A stretch of 64,000 nucleotides of DNA from Selaginella moellendorffii (Eukaryota > Streptophyta > Lycopodiopsida > Selaginellales > Selaginellaceae). The notes beneath the pieces are model-generated. The model was not told where the DNA came from. It worked only from the letters and a program-made list of their open reading frames with translations, and searched no databases. Shown in pieces: positions 34,475 to 48,640 of this stretch; the first letter of the stretch is position 1, and each line of letters opens with the position of its first letter. A program made the position numbers and the translations under genes. Location of the stretch: contig NW_003314334.1 of the NCBI RefSeq assembly GCF_000143415.4, forward strand, positions 639,457-703,456, read 5' to 3'.

Positions 34475-36728
34475 TTGAATGGGCGAGAGAGGGCGGTCAT
34501 GGCGAGCTCGACATTTATGATCATGAGCAGTCACGGGCATTTGAATTTCTCCAGGCTTTTCGCTCGTCAAGAGCGATGGAAAGGCTCGTACTACGATCAC
34601 AGGTCCACACGACGAGGTCTGTCAGCACGATCGAGCTCCAAATGCTATGACGAGCAGTCGAGGATCTTCCACAGCCAAAGGCCAAGCTTGGACTTCTCAA
34701 GGAATGATGGTATCACTGACATTGCGAGCTTCGTCTTCTCAAAGAAGAAGAGCTTCTCATCCAGAGTGTCGCTGATCGATGGAGTTTCCGGGCGAGAGCT
34801 CACGTATGGCGAGCTCGAGAGGCTCGTCTTCAAGCTCGCGGAGGGACTCGTTGATCTTGGTGTGGAGCACGGCGACGTTGTCATGCTCCTGGCTCCAAAC
34901 TCGCTCTACTATCCTGTTGCGCTGCTCGCTATTTCTTCCATCGGAGCTCTCGCTGCTACTCCCAATCCTCTGGGAACTCCCGACGATGTCCGGCACCAAG
35001 CGATGCTCACGAGCGTGAAGCTGGTCATGTCCACGCGGGATCTCCTGTTTAAGATCGAAGGCTTGAGTCTCCCAGCGATTGTCATCGACTATAACAACGA
35101 TGCTTCTTCCTCTGATCATGGCGAAGAACAACCCAGCGTTGTGCTACTTTCGACGATCCTGGAGAAAGTTTCATCGCTCTCCTCCTTAAACTCTGGCAAG
35201 AAGAACCGGAGCCTCCATGATCCAGCAGCCGTGCTCTACTCGTCTGGAACCACTGGCATGAGCAAAGCAGTGGTGCTCTCTCATGCAAACATTTGCTCGC
35301 AAATCATGCAGCTTGCCAGTTCTTGCCATCATCAAGGCCCAGATCATGGAAACATCATCGAGCAGGAGGTCCATCTCTGCGCTTTGCCAATGTCTCACAT
35401 ATTTGGCTCGGTGGTGATCACGCTCCAGCAGCTCTACCGTGGAAACCAAACGGTAGTTCTTCGAGGATTTGAGCTTTCAGGGATGCTTGCTGCGATCGAA
35501 CGCTACCATATTTCTCACATCTATGTAGTTCCTCCGGTGGTCTTGGCTCTCGCTAAAACTCTCCAAAAGGTTTGCAAGCTTTTTTCAAGTTGCTACTTGA
35601 ATAGATGTTCGTGTTCTTGCAGAACAATGGAAGCTTAAGATATGATCTCTCCTCTTTGCAAAACATTCTCTGTGGAGCTGCTCCACTAGGCAAGGAATTG
35701 ATCGAGACGTGCTACAAATACCTTCCAAACACGTCCTTCTCGCAAGTACACTATGATCTTGAGAAATCTTGAAATCACAAAGAAATCTCTCATTTCAGAT
35801 ATATGGTCTCACAGAAGTCACTGGAGCTCTCACGCTGATCAAGGATTCTAGACAAAATGAGAATCTAGCAGCTTCCGTGGGAACGATGCTCTCGGACATG
35901 GAGGCCAAAGTCGTGGACGTGGAAAACAGCGAGCCTTTGCCTCCAAATCACAAAGGAGAGCTCCTGGTTCGAGGTCCAACAACAATGATCGGTAATATTG
36001 CTTCACAAGCTCGCTGAAAACCACTAATTGATCAATACAAATCTACAAAGCTCTCTCGCAGGCTACATGAACGATCCTCAAGCAACGAGCTCTACCATGA
36101 ATCCTCAAGGCTGGCTTCGTACAGGAGATCTCGTCTACTTCGACGAGCTCGGGAACTTGTTCGTCGTTGACAGGATCAAGGAACTCATCAAGTACAAAGC
36201 TCTCCAGGTGTGTGATCTCTCAGATCTAGTTCCAAGTCTAAGTCCCAAGTTCTTGGCTATCCTTCAAGAAAAAACTCTTTTTTCTTGTTTTAACAGGTTG
36301 CTCCCGCGGAGCTTGAAGCACTGCTATTGTCACATCCTCAGATCTTGGACGCTGCTGTGATACCGTATGTGATTTCTTTCCTAAGTTCTTCTTTGTTCTA
36401 TCATCACCGGGAACAGATTAACACAGTCTGAGAACAAAATACCTTTTTCTTTATAGGTACAAGAGCAAGGAAACTGGTGAAATTCCAATGGCTTTTATCG
36501 TCCCTTCGCTGGATGGCAACTTGACAGAGGACCAAGTGAAAGCTTTCGTTGCCGAGCACGTAAGTCACGACTATATAAACTTATAATTTCACTATAGCAC
36601 TTTCTCGTCTTTTCTATCTTCTAAAGGTTGCGCCTTACAAGCGAGTGAGGAGAGTAGCATTCACAAACGCCATTCCCAAAACAGCGTCTGGAAAAATCCT
36701 AAGAAAAGAGCTCGTAAAGCAACTCTAA
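34475..36728 (+). CDS. 4-coumarate:CoA ligase-like acyl-activating enzyme
   Basis: Seven exons (34475-35569, 35623-35745, 35799-35991, 36062-36207, 36297-36364, 36457-36559, 36627-36728) give 609 residues. After an unusual N-terminal extension of about 70-80 residues, the ANL-superfamily fold is complete. It has [18 protein letters not shown], the P-loop-like box [57 protein letters not shown], the motif [13 protein letters not shown], and the C-terminal catalytic Lys region [17 protein letters not shown]. These enzymes make acyl-adenylates and then CoA thioesters. The sequence resembles the 4CL-like/OPCL1 branch more than true 4CL, since box I has SKA where 4CL has PKG. The C-terminus KQL is not a canonical peroxisomal PTS1. 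The start could be 34475 or 34499. It converges on the bHLH gene. Confidence 0.88.
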
Positions 36729-36857
36729 AAGTTAAGCAAGTACTTGCAATGCTTTCTCTCTTTTCATCCCTTTGCTGGGATCTATAAGCTTTTTTACACG
36801 AAAACTCTCGCAAAATCCAGACTTATTTATGTATACCGAGCCGGAGATGGATTGGCA

Positions 36858-38607
36858 TCACTTGAGCCATTGTTCTTCGCTTTGCTCCGGGAAATCCTTG
36901 GTCGCTGCTCGTCCATTGCACCCTTCCATCGCGCTAGCTTCCGAGTCGGACAGTGTTGCGTGCTGGAGAGCTCCGGCGATGGCTGCGGTCGTGGGAGATG
37001 ATCCTGCTGCTGCTGCTGCTGCTGCTGTTGCTGCAAGTGACATGGTTGTGGGAACTTTGGTGGAGCACGACGAGATCGAAGTCGCGAGAGATATCGGCAT
37101 CAAGCACAGGCCTTTGCTCTGGAGGTATTGCATCGCTGAGCCCATGTCGTCCTCCATGAGACGAGCAACCTGGTGCTCTGTGAGAGCGATACCATCTTGC
37201 GGAGAAAGATTCACGGAGATTTGTCGACAAAGTTGTGAAGAAGATACTAGTTCTTGCCCAGCACCCTTGAAGAAACAAAAAGTTATAGAATAGAACTTGG
37301 ATAAAAACTGTTTTGATACCTCTAGAGGCAAGTCTGCGACGAGTGGAGCCATGGTTGCTCCAGCGCCGCCAAGTCTGCTCATGCTCAATACCTGTCAAAG
37401 AAAGGTGGTTTTTTAGTCTTAGTTCCTGGAAGAACAAGGGAAGTATATCACTTACCTTGACTTGGAGCTGCAAAAACTTTACGTAGTCGATGATTTCGTC
37501 GAGCATCGAGGCTTTATCAGTCTGTTTATCACGCGAGTATATCAGAGCTCAGTGGAAGTCATCCAAATGATCATATAAAGAAAGCAAAAAATTTAAGAAC
37601 TAAAAACCAAAACTGGTGATGGATGGGATATGATCTTACCTTGTTCGCGTTTGGGACAAGTTCCTGGAGAGCTTTCATTCTCTCGGCAATCTTCTCTCGG
37701 CGAAGCTGCGATCAAAACAGGTGAATCGATCACTTAAAGTGGAAGAAGCTTCTTACTCTCTCGGCGATGCTGTGGGGATCGGTGGCTTGACCACGGCGAG
37801 CTCGCACTCGTGGTCTCGCAGAGATTCCCGCAGGAGGAGGATTTACAGGGGCAACTGGAGCATTCGAATCGTAAGCTAGTGGAGCCTGAGACCTCTAAAC
37901 AGCATTGCAAGAGAGAGACAAAAGAAATGCGAGACATGAACTAGAGAGAACCAAAAGAAAATCTGTAGAAACTCGACTGAATTAAACGAACCTGCTGCTG
38001 ATCTTGCTGGTGCTTCTGCTGCTGATCGATTTGCATTTGTCCCGCTGCTCCATACATCTGCAAAAAACGAGAATTTTCAGTGCTTCCTCCGAAGTTTTTA
38101 AGCAAAAGCTAGTTTTTTATCCAAACGATGGAGGAAAAGAGGAACTTTGTTGTGTACCTGTTGGAGTTCTTCGTCTCTATATCGTTTCTTGACAGAATTT
38201 GGATCGCTGCTCGCTCCCCCATCGCCGAGTTTCGCAAAGCTCAGAGCATTACCAGGAACGAAGTGGTGACTCCACGAAGAAACTTGACCGGTGTTGTCGC
38301 TGTGATCCAATGTAGCTGCCAATCCTTGGTGGTTTCTTGATCCAGCTTGACTAGTGCTAGCAGCTCCCCCTCCTCCCACCTGGTTTTGGAACGAAGCAGC
38401 AACGAGCATCTCGTTGCTCAGTTGCTGCTGCTGCTCGTCGTGATCCCAGCTCCTTCCAGCAACACCGTCTTGATCGGGCCAGGATGGGATCGAGATGATG
38501 TTCTCTAGGAACTCGTCCATGGAAGAAGAGCTGTGATCCGGGATGCTGCTGCTGCTACTGCTGCTTCTGTTCTTCTTGGCGCTTGGAGTGTAGTAGTCGA
38601 GCATCAT
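36858..38607 (-). CDS. bHLH transcription factor, subgroup XI (UNE12/LRL type)
   Basis: Seven exons (38158-38607, 37992-38057, 37757-37894, 37640-37705, 37456-37521, 37320-37391, 36858-37265) give 421 residues. The bHLH is split over exons 3-5: [40 protein letters not shown] and [19 protein letters not shown]. The conserved tail follows: [31 protein letters not shown] and [14 protein letters not shown]. This signature belongs to the LRL/UNE12/LJRHL1-like group, whose members control root-hair or rhizoid growth and fertilisation. The N-terminus is Ser/Gln rich and the C-terminus has a poly-Ala run coded by a GCT/GCA microsatellite at about 36998-37035. The start at 38607 gives MMLDYY; the second Met is the next codon. 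Confidence 0.92.
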
Positions 38608-39198
38608 CGCATCATCGACCCCCGATTTTTAAGCTCGTATCATTTGTGTCGGCACTGGGATCGCCAGGCTGCATAGAAATTCTTAGTCATGAGCGATATA
38701 AACAAAAGAATTCCAGACCAGCCAGATGAGAAAAAAGGAGAGAAAAAAAACCAACGATCAATCACCACCAAGTGCGCGAGAGAAAAACTTAACTATAGAA
38801 CACCAAAGACTACACACACACACGCTTTTAGAAGACCAAGTCCGTAGCCAAGACGAAGAACACACAGTCGCGCACGCACAGGAAAAAAAGAGAGTTTTGA
38901 CGGTCGTTTCTAACGCTCCATTGAAGTTAAGCTAAGGAACTATAAGAGAGTTCTTCTTCTACCAGGCAAATGCTTTAATAGATCTTCTTCCAAAGAATGT
39001 AAGTACCTTGTCTAGTGGCGAATAACTTCTTTTCTTCTTTCTCGTTGTTCCAGCCCAGCTCCAACGCTTTTCCCCGGCTCCCCCGCAACATACAAACAAC
39101 TGTATGCACGCTTTAACACCAAAAGCGGGCACGCCGGACCCATGCAAAAGGGTCCACAAAGGAGATTTTTTATCATTTCCTCCTCCTCGTTTGATCGA

Positions 39199-39229
<31 letters not shown>

Positions 39230-40599
39230 TTCTATCGGGAGATCTTTTTAAGAAGAACTAAAACTCCAATTCCTCCCGTCAGAGCAGCCATTCTTTCTTT
39301 TTCTCTCGATCGCACGACGCTTAGCTAGAACTGTCGAGAGAAACCAAAAAAAAAACACAAGAAGAAGCCTCGCAACTCAAAACAAACAAAGAACTTGGGG
39401 AGCAAGAACCTAGTTCTTGTGTGGCTGGAACCAAGACACCCAAACAAAATGCTTCCACCGACACTAAAAACCTCGGCCCTCGACACGGAAAAATTTTAAC
39501 TTCCGGGATTGAATGTTTGATACTTAGAACCAAGAAAAAAATCCGCCATTGTTTTTGTTCTTGGGTTGTGTTTGATCTGATAGTGGGAATTGAGTAGAGT
39601 GTTGTGCATGGAATTTTTTAAGCTTGGACAGATGGTGGTCGGCCACTCCCTGAAGGAGTTGTTCATTCCTTGTCATATGTATGTATCTTGCTCGCTCACA
39701 CAAGATTGTGCAAATTTCTCTCACTTTTTTTTTTTTTTTTTTTTTTTGGCATTATTTTGCTTCCTGCTGCTTCTGTGTTCTTGCATCATTGAGAAGGGCT
39801 GGAGATATCAATTGGCTTGTGACATGCTCAAGAAGCCCTCTTTTTATTTGTGAGTTTTTTACTAGTCCATCAACTTTTGTAGTTATTTCTTTCAGGTGTT
39901 CCAATGGGTGCAATCCTGGTGTTTGCAAGATAGATCCATCAGTCCTTAGCAGAACTTAGCATAAAAAAACTCTAAAAAACTACGGAAAAATCAATCACTC
40001 TCCTGGACTTTGCAAGGTCCCACGGCTCAAAATTCTTGTTGCGCGTACCCTCTCTGTTCATCAGGTCATGTCTACAAGTCCTCTACACCATGATTTTGTC
40101 TTGCAAGAAGCTCCATATACAATACATTCCCAGAGGGAAAGAGGAGAAAACTCATCAATCAATATCAATTTCAATGGATTTTGGGGTGGCAAGCTTTCAA
40201 TGCCCCGAATTTTTTATGTGTCATGTTGGCAGTGGCAACACCATAAGCTACAAGAACTTTAGGCTAGAAAAGAAAGGAAGGACCACTCTTCCACACTCAT
40301 TCCCCATGATTCCAAAGATCAGATCTTTAGGCATGGAAGAAAGAAGGGAAGAGAGGACAGAGAAGGAAGAAAACTCCACTCCCTCCCAAAAAGCATAGAC
40401 TTCATGGATTTGAGTAAAAATTTGGCCTCCAGAGATTCCCCAGGGAGCTCTAGCTTGTAGTGGTGTCTTATCATTTCATCTCCAAATCCAGGGAATTTGG
40501 TTAAGAGATTACTTAAACTAACCTTAAATCCTAAACATTACTAGCCCTATTAACCTGGATTAACCTAAACGAATCTACTTTTTACTGGAATATTTTCAG
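38608..40599. other. Intergenic region, probable bHLH promoter/leader, simple repeats
   Basis: No gene was recognised. It contains a (CA)n near 38811-38822, a (CT)n at about 39206-39229 and a poly-T of about 23 at 39725-39747. Open frames up to 120 codons (for example 40036-40398) have no family features or plausible splicing. The part near 38608-39300 is the likely bHLH promoter. Confidence 0.45.
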
Positions 40600-40665
40600 G
40601 CGGTGCCAGGAATCGAAGACAGGATCCCCTGTACTGGCCGTTGCCCAACGGCTCGCCCTTTGAAT
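40600..40665 (-). repeat. tRNA-like sequence with Pol III box A/B-like motifs (possible SINE head)
   Basis: On the minus strand a D-arm-like GAGCCGTTGGGCAACGGC is followed 33 nt later by CTTCGATTCC, close to the B-box GGTTCGANTCC. The stems are imperfect and no clean acceptor stem is visible, so a functional tRNA is unlikely; a tRNA-derived SINE or relic is possible. Confidence 0.3.
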
Positions 40666-40841
40666 TAACAAAGAGTTTAATTTTTTTAATGGGAAGGCGG
40701 GGCGCCAGGATATAGGGGAGGGAGGGAGGCGAGGAGAGGGAAAGGCAAAGCCCTAATCGATTCCAATCCTAGCTCGCGGCGGCGCTGTGATCCATTTCAG
40801 GGGCGATTTTTTCTCTGCTCTCTCGATCGATCGGAGGCGAG

Positions 40842-42379
40842 ATGGCGGCAGCGAGCATTGGCATGATGGATGGCGCCTATTTCGTGGGGCGGAACGAGAT
40901 CCTGGGATGGGTGAATTCGATTCTGCAGCTCAATCTCAGCAAAGTGGAAGAGGTAAGAGCTCCGCTCTCTCTCGAATCGATTGGTTGATTGATGATTGAT
41001 GAAGGAACTGGAGATAGTGTAGGTCATTATTTTAATTTCTCTTTGTTATAGGCTTCGTCAGGTGCTGTGTATTGCCAGCTGATAGATGCCACGCACCCTG
41101 GAGTTGTAGCAATGCATAAGGTTTGTTTTACTATTTGCTACGAGGAATGGATTGGATTTATCTTCTTTTTGTGATCTAGGTGAATTTTGATGCGAAGAAC
41201 GAGTATGAGATGATACAGAACTACAAAGTTCTCCAAGAGGTTTTCAACAAGCTTAAGATAAGCAAGGTTGGTTCTCATGCTCGAGTATTCGGGAGTTCAC
41301 TCTGGAGCTTTTATCTACAGCATATCGAGGTGGCAAAGTTGATGAAGGGACGACCGCTGGACAATTTGGAGTTTATGCAATGGCTGAAACGTTACTGCGA
41401 TTCTGTCCATGGAAGACCAAGGTACGTACAATCGCTTAGAGATTTTTCATCAGCTCAAAAACAAGATTTTTCAGCTATAACGCCGCGGAGAGACGAGAGA
41501 TGGCGAAGGGAGGGAAGGAAGCGAATCGAAAAACTCTTTCTTCCAGTTCATCTAATCTAGCTACCTCGAAATCATCTAATAACCTCGCGAAAACACCGGC
41601 TAGTGCAATCCGAAAACTGGAGAGTCTCCAAAACTCTGGTAAGTTGATCATCATTCCAAAACCCATAAAATGGGACTTCACAAACTTGTGAATCTTTTGT
41701 GTGCAGCAACGAAGCCTTACAGGCCAGCATCTACACCGGCACCAACGCCACCGCCATTAACAGCTCAAGTCCATGCGTTCCACGAGCAAATAACGGAGCT
41801 CAAGCTTACAATGGAGACGCTCGAAAAGGAGAGAGATTTCTACTTCTCAAAGCTTCGCGATATTGAGATACTGTCTCAAACTCCAAGCCTTGCAAACACC
41901 CCGGTAAGGTTTTCAGTTTCCTCTCGTCTCTAGAGACCTTTTATGATCAACGTTCGCAGGTGGTGATGGCTGTCCAAAAGGTTCTCTACTCGGAAGACGA
42001 TGGTCCCTCGGTGATCGCTCAGGCTCAAGCCATGATCCCGCAGCAGCACTCGACAGCTCCGGCTGGACCACTGCAAACTCCTAGAAGCGAGAGCGTCGAC
42101 AATCAGTCGTCGGCGCCAGCGTCCGAGGCAGGAGGTCCGGATGAAGACGATGACGACGCCGAGAGGAGACACGCTTCGATGGAGTCAGCTTTGCAACTCG
42201 ACGATGCATCAAAAACTCCTCAAACAAGACAGGAAGAGCGGCGGAGTTCAATATTCGATCTTGACGACTCGATCTATCAGCTGGAAGACTCGTCGTCGTC
42301 GCTGCTATCTCCCCAGAGGCCACAACTCTCGTGCTCCACCGAGTTCTTACAGATGGGATCGCCAGTAAGCGTCTGGTAG
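40842..42379 (+). CDS. EB1: EB1 microtubule end-binding protein
   Basis: Seven exons (40842-40952, 41052-41120, 41180-41266, 41321-41421, 41475-41638, 41707-41903, 41960-42379) give 382 residues. The N-terminal calponin-homology domain is classic EB1: [60 protein letters not shown] and [20 protein letters not shown]-like. A basic Ser/Thr-rich linker follows, then the EB dimerisation coiled coil with [20 protein letters not shown] and EILSQTP. EB1 tracks growing plus ends and recruits partners. The last exon adds about 115 residues of acidic, low-complexity tail ([25 protein letters not shown]), longer than in Arabidopsis EB1a/b (about 290 residues), and lacks the EEY/F end. The ATG at 40842 fits the family start MA-(A)-IGMMD. 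Confidence 0.94.
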
Positions 42380-43949
42380 CACGAGAAAAAACGAGGAAAA
42401 ATTCATTTTCTTGCTAGGAGTTTTTAGAACTCTTCTGAAATAAGGAAGTCTGTACTTTGCAGACTTCTCTGACCAGGCGGAAAAATCAATAAAGCGGAGC
42501 TTTGCTAAAAACGAGGATGCCAAGTCGTCCATGTAGGTGCCGTACAATCAGCAAACATTTGACAGCATTGACCAATTCACAACATGAATTAGCAAGATAG
42601 AGATTCGAATAATAGTTTTTATCAACATCATTTTCATTAATGACGGAAATGTAAAATTTTGATAGTGGTATAGCATTAAACATAAAATCACAAGCGCTAA
42701 AGAAACCTGGGAACCTTTTCTTGGTCACAAGAGAGAAATTCAGGAATTAGGTTTGCAAGTTTAATTGAAAGCTTTTTGCACAAACTGAGGGAACCGGAAA
42801 ATTTTGTGGCTATTGTTTTATGTGCTTTCAAGAAGCACATTGTTTCGATTTTAGGGCTAAACAAAGCTTAATCTTATAAGGAAAAAGAGATTAACGATTT
42901 TTTGTTAAAGTAAGTGGTAGTAAATCCTGTTTTTTATTATAGGAAGGATTAATATTAAACATTTGAAATGACAAATTATATTTAGCCTGAACTTGATTAG
43001 ATACTAAACCAAATAATTGCCATATTTACATATAAATATTATTAGAATATTCAATTCTGACTACACAAATATCTGTGGAAGTATGGTCTAATTATAGGTA
43101 CTTGACAATTGTATTCCCTAATTGAACTGCAAGAAAATAAAAAGGATCTACATTATTTATCAAACTTTACTTATAAATCCCTTTATGAAAGGAAGTTTAG
43201 AAACCTTACATTTATAAAGATGAGTAAGACTAATTTTGATATGAGCAATGTCAAAATCAAATAACACATGTATGGCTGTATTAAATATACTAATAATGGA
43301 AGAATATAGTATGTAGACATGAAAAAAAAATTGGTCATATGTTTTTACCAAAAATATTAAAAGATAGTTGTTGAAGAAATATAACTTCAAATAATAGAAA
43401 AAGAGATCAACAATATTGAGAAAAGGACATCTTTTGAGGAGCATGAAATTTAGAATAATATAATTTTTAGAAAAGCTAAATAGTTTATGTTTATAAAAGA
43501 AAATATTATAAAAAAGAAACTAATAAATTGAGGAGTGTGTGAGAACTTGAGAGTTCACAGGCAAGGAACCCTCTATGCAGGCAGTTGAGAGCAGAGAAAC
43601 TGGATGAAGAAGCAAAAAGATCGCATTGCTTATGTCATGGACACTGGCACTCAATTGTTGAACAGTTCACAAGAGCAAGAAGTTAGCATATAGCTAATAA
43701 TGATCAGGCTTTTGCATGGCAACCAAAAGTGTGCAGCGTCTTCACAATGCAGGAAGTGACCGCAACTGTAGGTGTAGAAGCTCTCGAAGCTATCTTAGCG
43801 ATCCATGTCTCGTTGAATGGTTTTGCAAGAGAATGTCTAAGCTCCTCCTCTTCTCATGATCGCTAGATTATGGTTGATTGAGTAGCAAACATTTTAAGCG
43901 TGGAATCCCGACTTTGCTAGTAGAGGCACAAGCGGGACTCAAATCCGGT
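42380..43949. other. AT-rich intergenic sequence
   Basis: Very AT rich from about 42560 to 43520, with no coding pattern or clear repeat ends. An open minus-strand frame (43160-43444) is composed of AT-driven Phe, Leu and Ile codons and is taken as chance. Confidence 0.5.
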
Positions 43950-44350
43950 GATTGACCTTGCAGGCGGCTAATGATTTTTTCGATCTTCCCATAGAGGTGA
44001 GGATAAAATATTTCAGCGTCCCCCAGCTGCTCGAGAGGGTCTTGGATTGGCGACATATTTCCTCTTCCAGAGCCTTCGCTATCTTCATCGTGCCCAAGCG
44101 ATCCTCCACACTATTCCATCGCGACCGGCTGGACCGTTGATCGGCCCTTCCCCGAGCTTGTCAATGGCCAGGATGGGTCGCATTTCCCCGGGATTACTTC
44201 GGTAAGTCTGTTATCACCCAGGTGAAAATGAAGAACCATGGCATTGGTAAGAAAGTTTAAAAACGATTTCCTTGACCGATAGTTGAGAGGAATGGGTGTA
44301 TCTGGTGGCTGTCCATAACGCGACAGGATGGACGATGGAGATTCCAAGGC
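43950..44350 (+). pseudogene. Possible fragment of a 2-oxoglutarate/Fe(II) oxygenase
   Basis: Plus-strand codons give AANDFFDLPIEVRIKYFS followed by ERVLDWRHI. This resembles the N-terminal (DIOX_N) region of plant 2OG-dependent dioxygenases, where FF-LP-E-K-KY and LDWRD are typical. No metal-binding HxD...H follows, and stops and shifts appear after about 44140. The match is short. Confidence 0.35.
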
Positions 44351-44476
44351 GGGGCCGTGCATTCTCCCCGTCTTGCGGTGGAGATGCGCCGCGATTCTCA
44401 AACATAAGGTCCACCTGACGCCCCGGAAAAAGCTTAGAGAGCTAAGACGAGAAGTTTTTTAGCTCTTAGATAGGCT

Positions 44477-46102
<1,626 letters not shown>

Positions 46103-46639
46103 GGCAATCGAATGGAGGGGATTTTGTTTCTCGGTTTGCCTTCTTCACCCCAGCAGAGACCCCAAGAACGAAAGAAGGTAAACCAATGCACTTACCAAAG
46201 ACTATAATAAATAAAATCAAATTGAGAATACTTATATACTCGTTTATGACCTTCAAAATTTGAAGTGCTATGGAAATAGGGTAAAAAGACCATTACTGCA
46301 TTTCTCACCTCATAACTGATGGTGTCCCTGCATAAGAATTGTGCACCTATCACTTGTAATCATGACTGAATTTATTCATTTGTATTCCCTGATATTTATA
46401 ATATAAACAGCTATCTATCTATCTATTTAATCATAAATTAGTATTGTGTTTCTATTAAGTCACTATGTATAATTTAGTATCTAAAATATTTTCACAAAAG
46501 GCATTGAATTACAAGAAAATGAAAAATCCAATAAAAGTAAAACCATAAATATATACAGGTAAGATATTATTAGCTAATTTTAGAGATTATATTTAACTTA
46601 TCTATATAAGAAGTGAGATTATATGTATATTATATTAAT

Positions 46640-47200
46640 GTCATGTTGTTTCCAACACCAAAGCCAAAGTATTGGGAATCCCTCCCTCACGTCGGGCACA
46701 TTCGATCGAAGAAAATAGGCCGCGCAGCCCTCACGAGATCCACCGGGAAATGCCGCTCTCTAGCCCTGTGATCGCCCGACATTGCGCGGGCGATTTGGAT
46801 CTTTCCCAGATGGCTGCAAGCCGAGAGGATGGTGATGAACGACACAGGATCGATCCTCACTCCACCATCGAGCGTGGCCTCGTGGAAGAGATGGATGTCT
46901 TGCTCAGTTTGGGCATATGCTTCCATCACGCAAGATGCGATCGTTTGACAGCGTCCCGCAGGAGAAGTTCTGGACGAGTTTGATGCACGATTACGCTCGC
47001 AATGGCCGCGTGATCGAGGCTCGAGCTGTGCCCGACACTATTGTTGTCCACGAATCCAAGTCCCTCGTCACCATTGTCTCAAACACACCTCGAGCCTCCA
47101 CCAAATTCCCGATTTGCATGAAAGCTCTCACCAACGCAGTTGATAGTATTGAGGTCATTGGCTTTCTTTTTTCTTTGATTTTGGCTTCCTTGCCCAAGTC
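46640..47200 (-). pseudogene. PPR gene fragment, chimeric copy 1
   Basis: Minus-strand codons give LVEARGVFETMVTRDLDSWT, YARNGRVIEA-like sequence on the other strand, and MEAYAQTEQDIHLFHEATLD with VSFITILSACSHLG. These are PPR motif parts in shifted frames. The same segments, in the same order, occur at 62820-63700, but copy 1 lacks about 350 bp present there. It abuts a plus-strand NUP107 fragment head to head. Confidence 0.8.
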
Positions 47201-47400
47201 CCTCCGAGCTTGCTTGTGTCCTTACAGACACGAAGCATCGAGCTGTAGAAGACAGGGTTCTATGCCAAAAGAGCTCGGGGTCCAAGGAATTGGATTTAGA
47301 AAAGAAGGTCATTTGAGTATATGCGTGTCTACAATTGTTATCCTTACTGAGGAAGGCATGGGATGTGGACTCCTACACTCAGAAGCTAAACACTCCTAAA
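47201..47400 (+). pseudogene. NUP107 fragment, chimeric copy 1
   Basis: The segment matches NUP107 exon 5 (AAGCATCGAGCTGTAGAAG), then skips to exon 7 (CCAAGGAATTGGATTTAG), intron 7 and part of exon 8. Intron sequence is kept, so it arose from genomic DNA and not by reverse transcription of spliced mRNA. Confidence 0.85.
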
Positions 47401-48177
47401 CTAGAGATAACATTAGAGCTACTTTCTAAAAAGAAGATAATGAAGAGAAGTACATTTGCAAATGCAATAGTAATAACTTCTATGACATTGCATAGTCCAT
47501 CTCCTAATGTGTTTCAACTAAGAAAAATCCACATTTCCAGTTATATCAATCTAACACAAAATAATAATAACATATAGTAAATAAGAAACTAGATTATTTA
47601 GTTGATAATTCAATTCATGATGAAACAAGATATATACCCAAAGTAGAGTTTTAAAAATTATTAATAAAATTATAAGACAATAGCAAGTTTAAGCCAAGTT
47701 GAAGATGAATCAATTGTGCTTCAAGGATGACAATGAGAAAGTTCCAACTTTATTTAAGTATCTAGCTTGGATTAATTGCAAAACATAAGTTAACTTTAGT
47801 TATAAGTTTATGAATTGTTGTTATTACTAATTTTTATAAGTACTTTTATAGTACTTTCTTGCAAAATTCAGGTTGAAATCATCTTTGGAAAAATTTATCA
47901 TACCATTCAGATTTATAAGTGCTTAGCAAGAAACTAAACTATATATAAAAGTATTGTTTATATATATATATATAATTAAAAACTTGAAGGATAAACCAAG
48001 AACTATTTGAATTTTAAAACTTACATATATCAAACTCATATCTAGTACTAAATGTATTCAATCAAGTTATTAAAAGAAATAATGAAAACAATTTAATTAA
48101 AATACTTGTAAAGATGAATAATAGTTTTCTCTAAAGATGAATTCAATTTCATTCTTGGATTTTTAGGAAAATATCAT

Positions 48178-48640
48178 TATAAATATATTCAATAGTGTTA
48201 AAATTATTGTGGATGTGCTAAAGGGAGATGACGGTGCCACTAAAAGATGCAAATAAATGATACACTAATATATGTAATGAGTTTTTTTGTGAAAGAAATA
48301 TCCATCAAAACATAAAAAATTCACTAAAATTGTTATATGATTACATTCAACAACATTTAATTTACTTAATAATAGTGTTATTGATTTTTATTATTTAATT
48401 ACTCAATGAGATAACGTGGCTCAAAGAGATAGTGAAGAAGATAGTGCAACCATAAAAAAAAAGGATTAATTAATAAAGGGAAATATTTTATGAGGGAAAC
48501 ATTTATTGTTGTTATACCACTTGCAAAAAATAGTGATATGTTATTTATTGTTACTGATGGTGCCAATGTTTAAGTAAGTGATACTCTTCATATATATGTT
48601 TAAATTTTATGATTTATAAGTGATAATTTAGTGAATCCTT
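48178..48640 (+). repeat. AT-rich repeat, copy A
   Basis: This stretch aligns over its length with 49447-49890. Shared words include TATAAATATATTCAATAGTG versus TATAAATATATTAAAAAGTG, GTGTTAAAATTATTGT, TTTTTTTGTGAAAGAAAT versus TTTTTTTGTGAAGGAAAT, and TTGTTGTTATACCACTTG versus TTGTTGTTATGCCACTTG. No coding capacity or clear terminal repeats were seen; it may be a non-autonomous element. Confidence 0.65.

Noticed and set aside
39725-39747. Poly-T tract as a retrogene poly-A tail
   Set aside because: No coding sequence on the minus strand beside it resembles a processed gene copy.
40036-40398. 120-codon frame in the bHLH-EB1 intergenic region
   Set aside because: Low-complexity Glu/Lys-rich end, no homology pattern, no conserved splice sites.
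43160-43444. 94-codon Phe/Ile/Leu-rich minus-strand frame
   Set aside because: Composition of AT-rich DNA; no helix spacing or start context.
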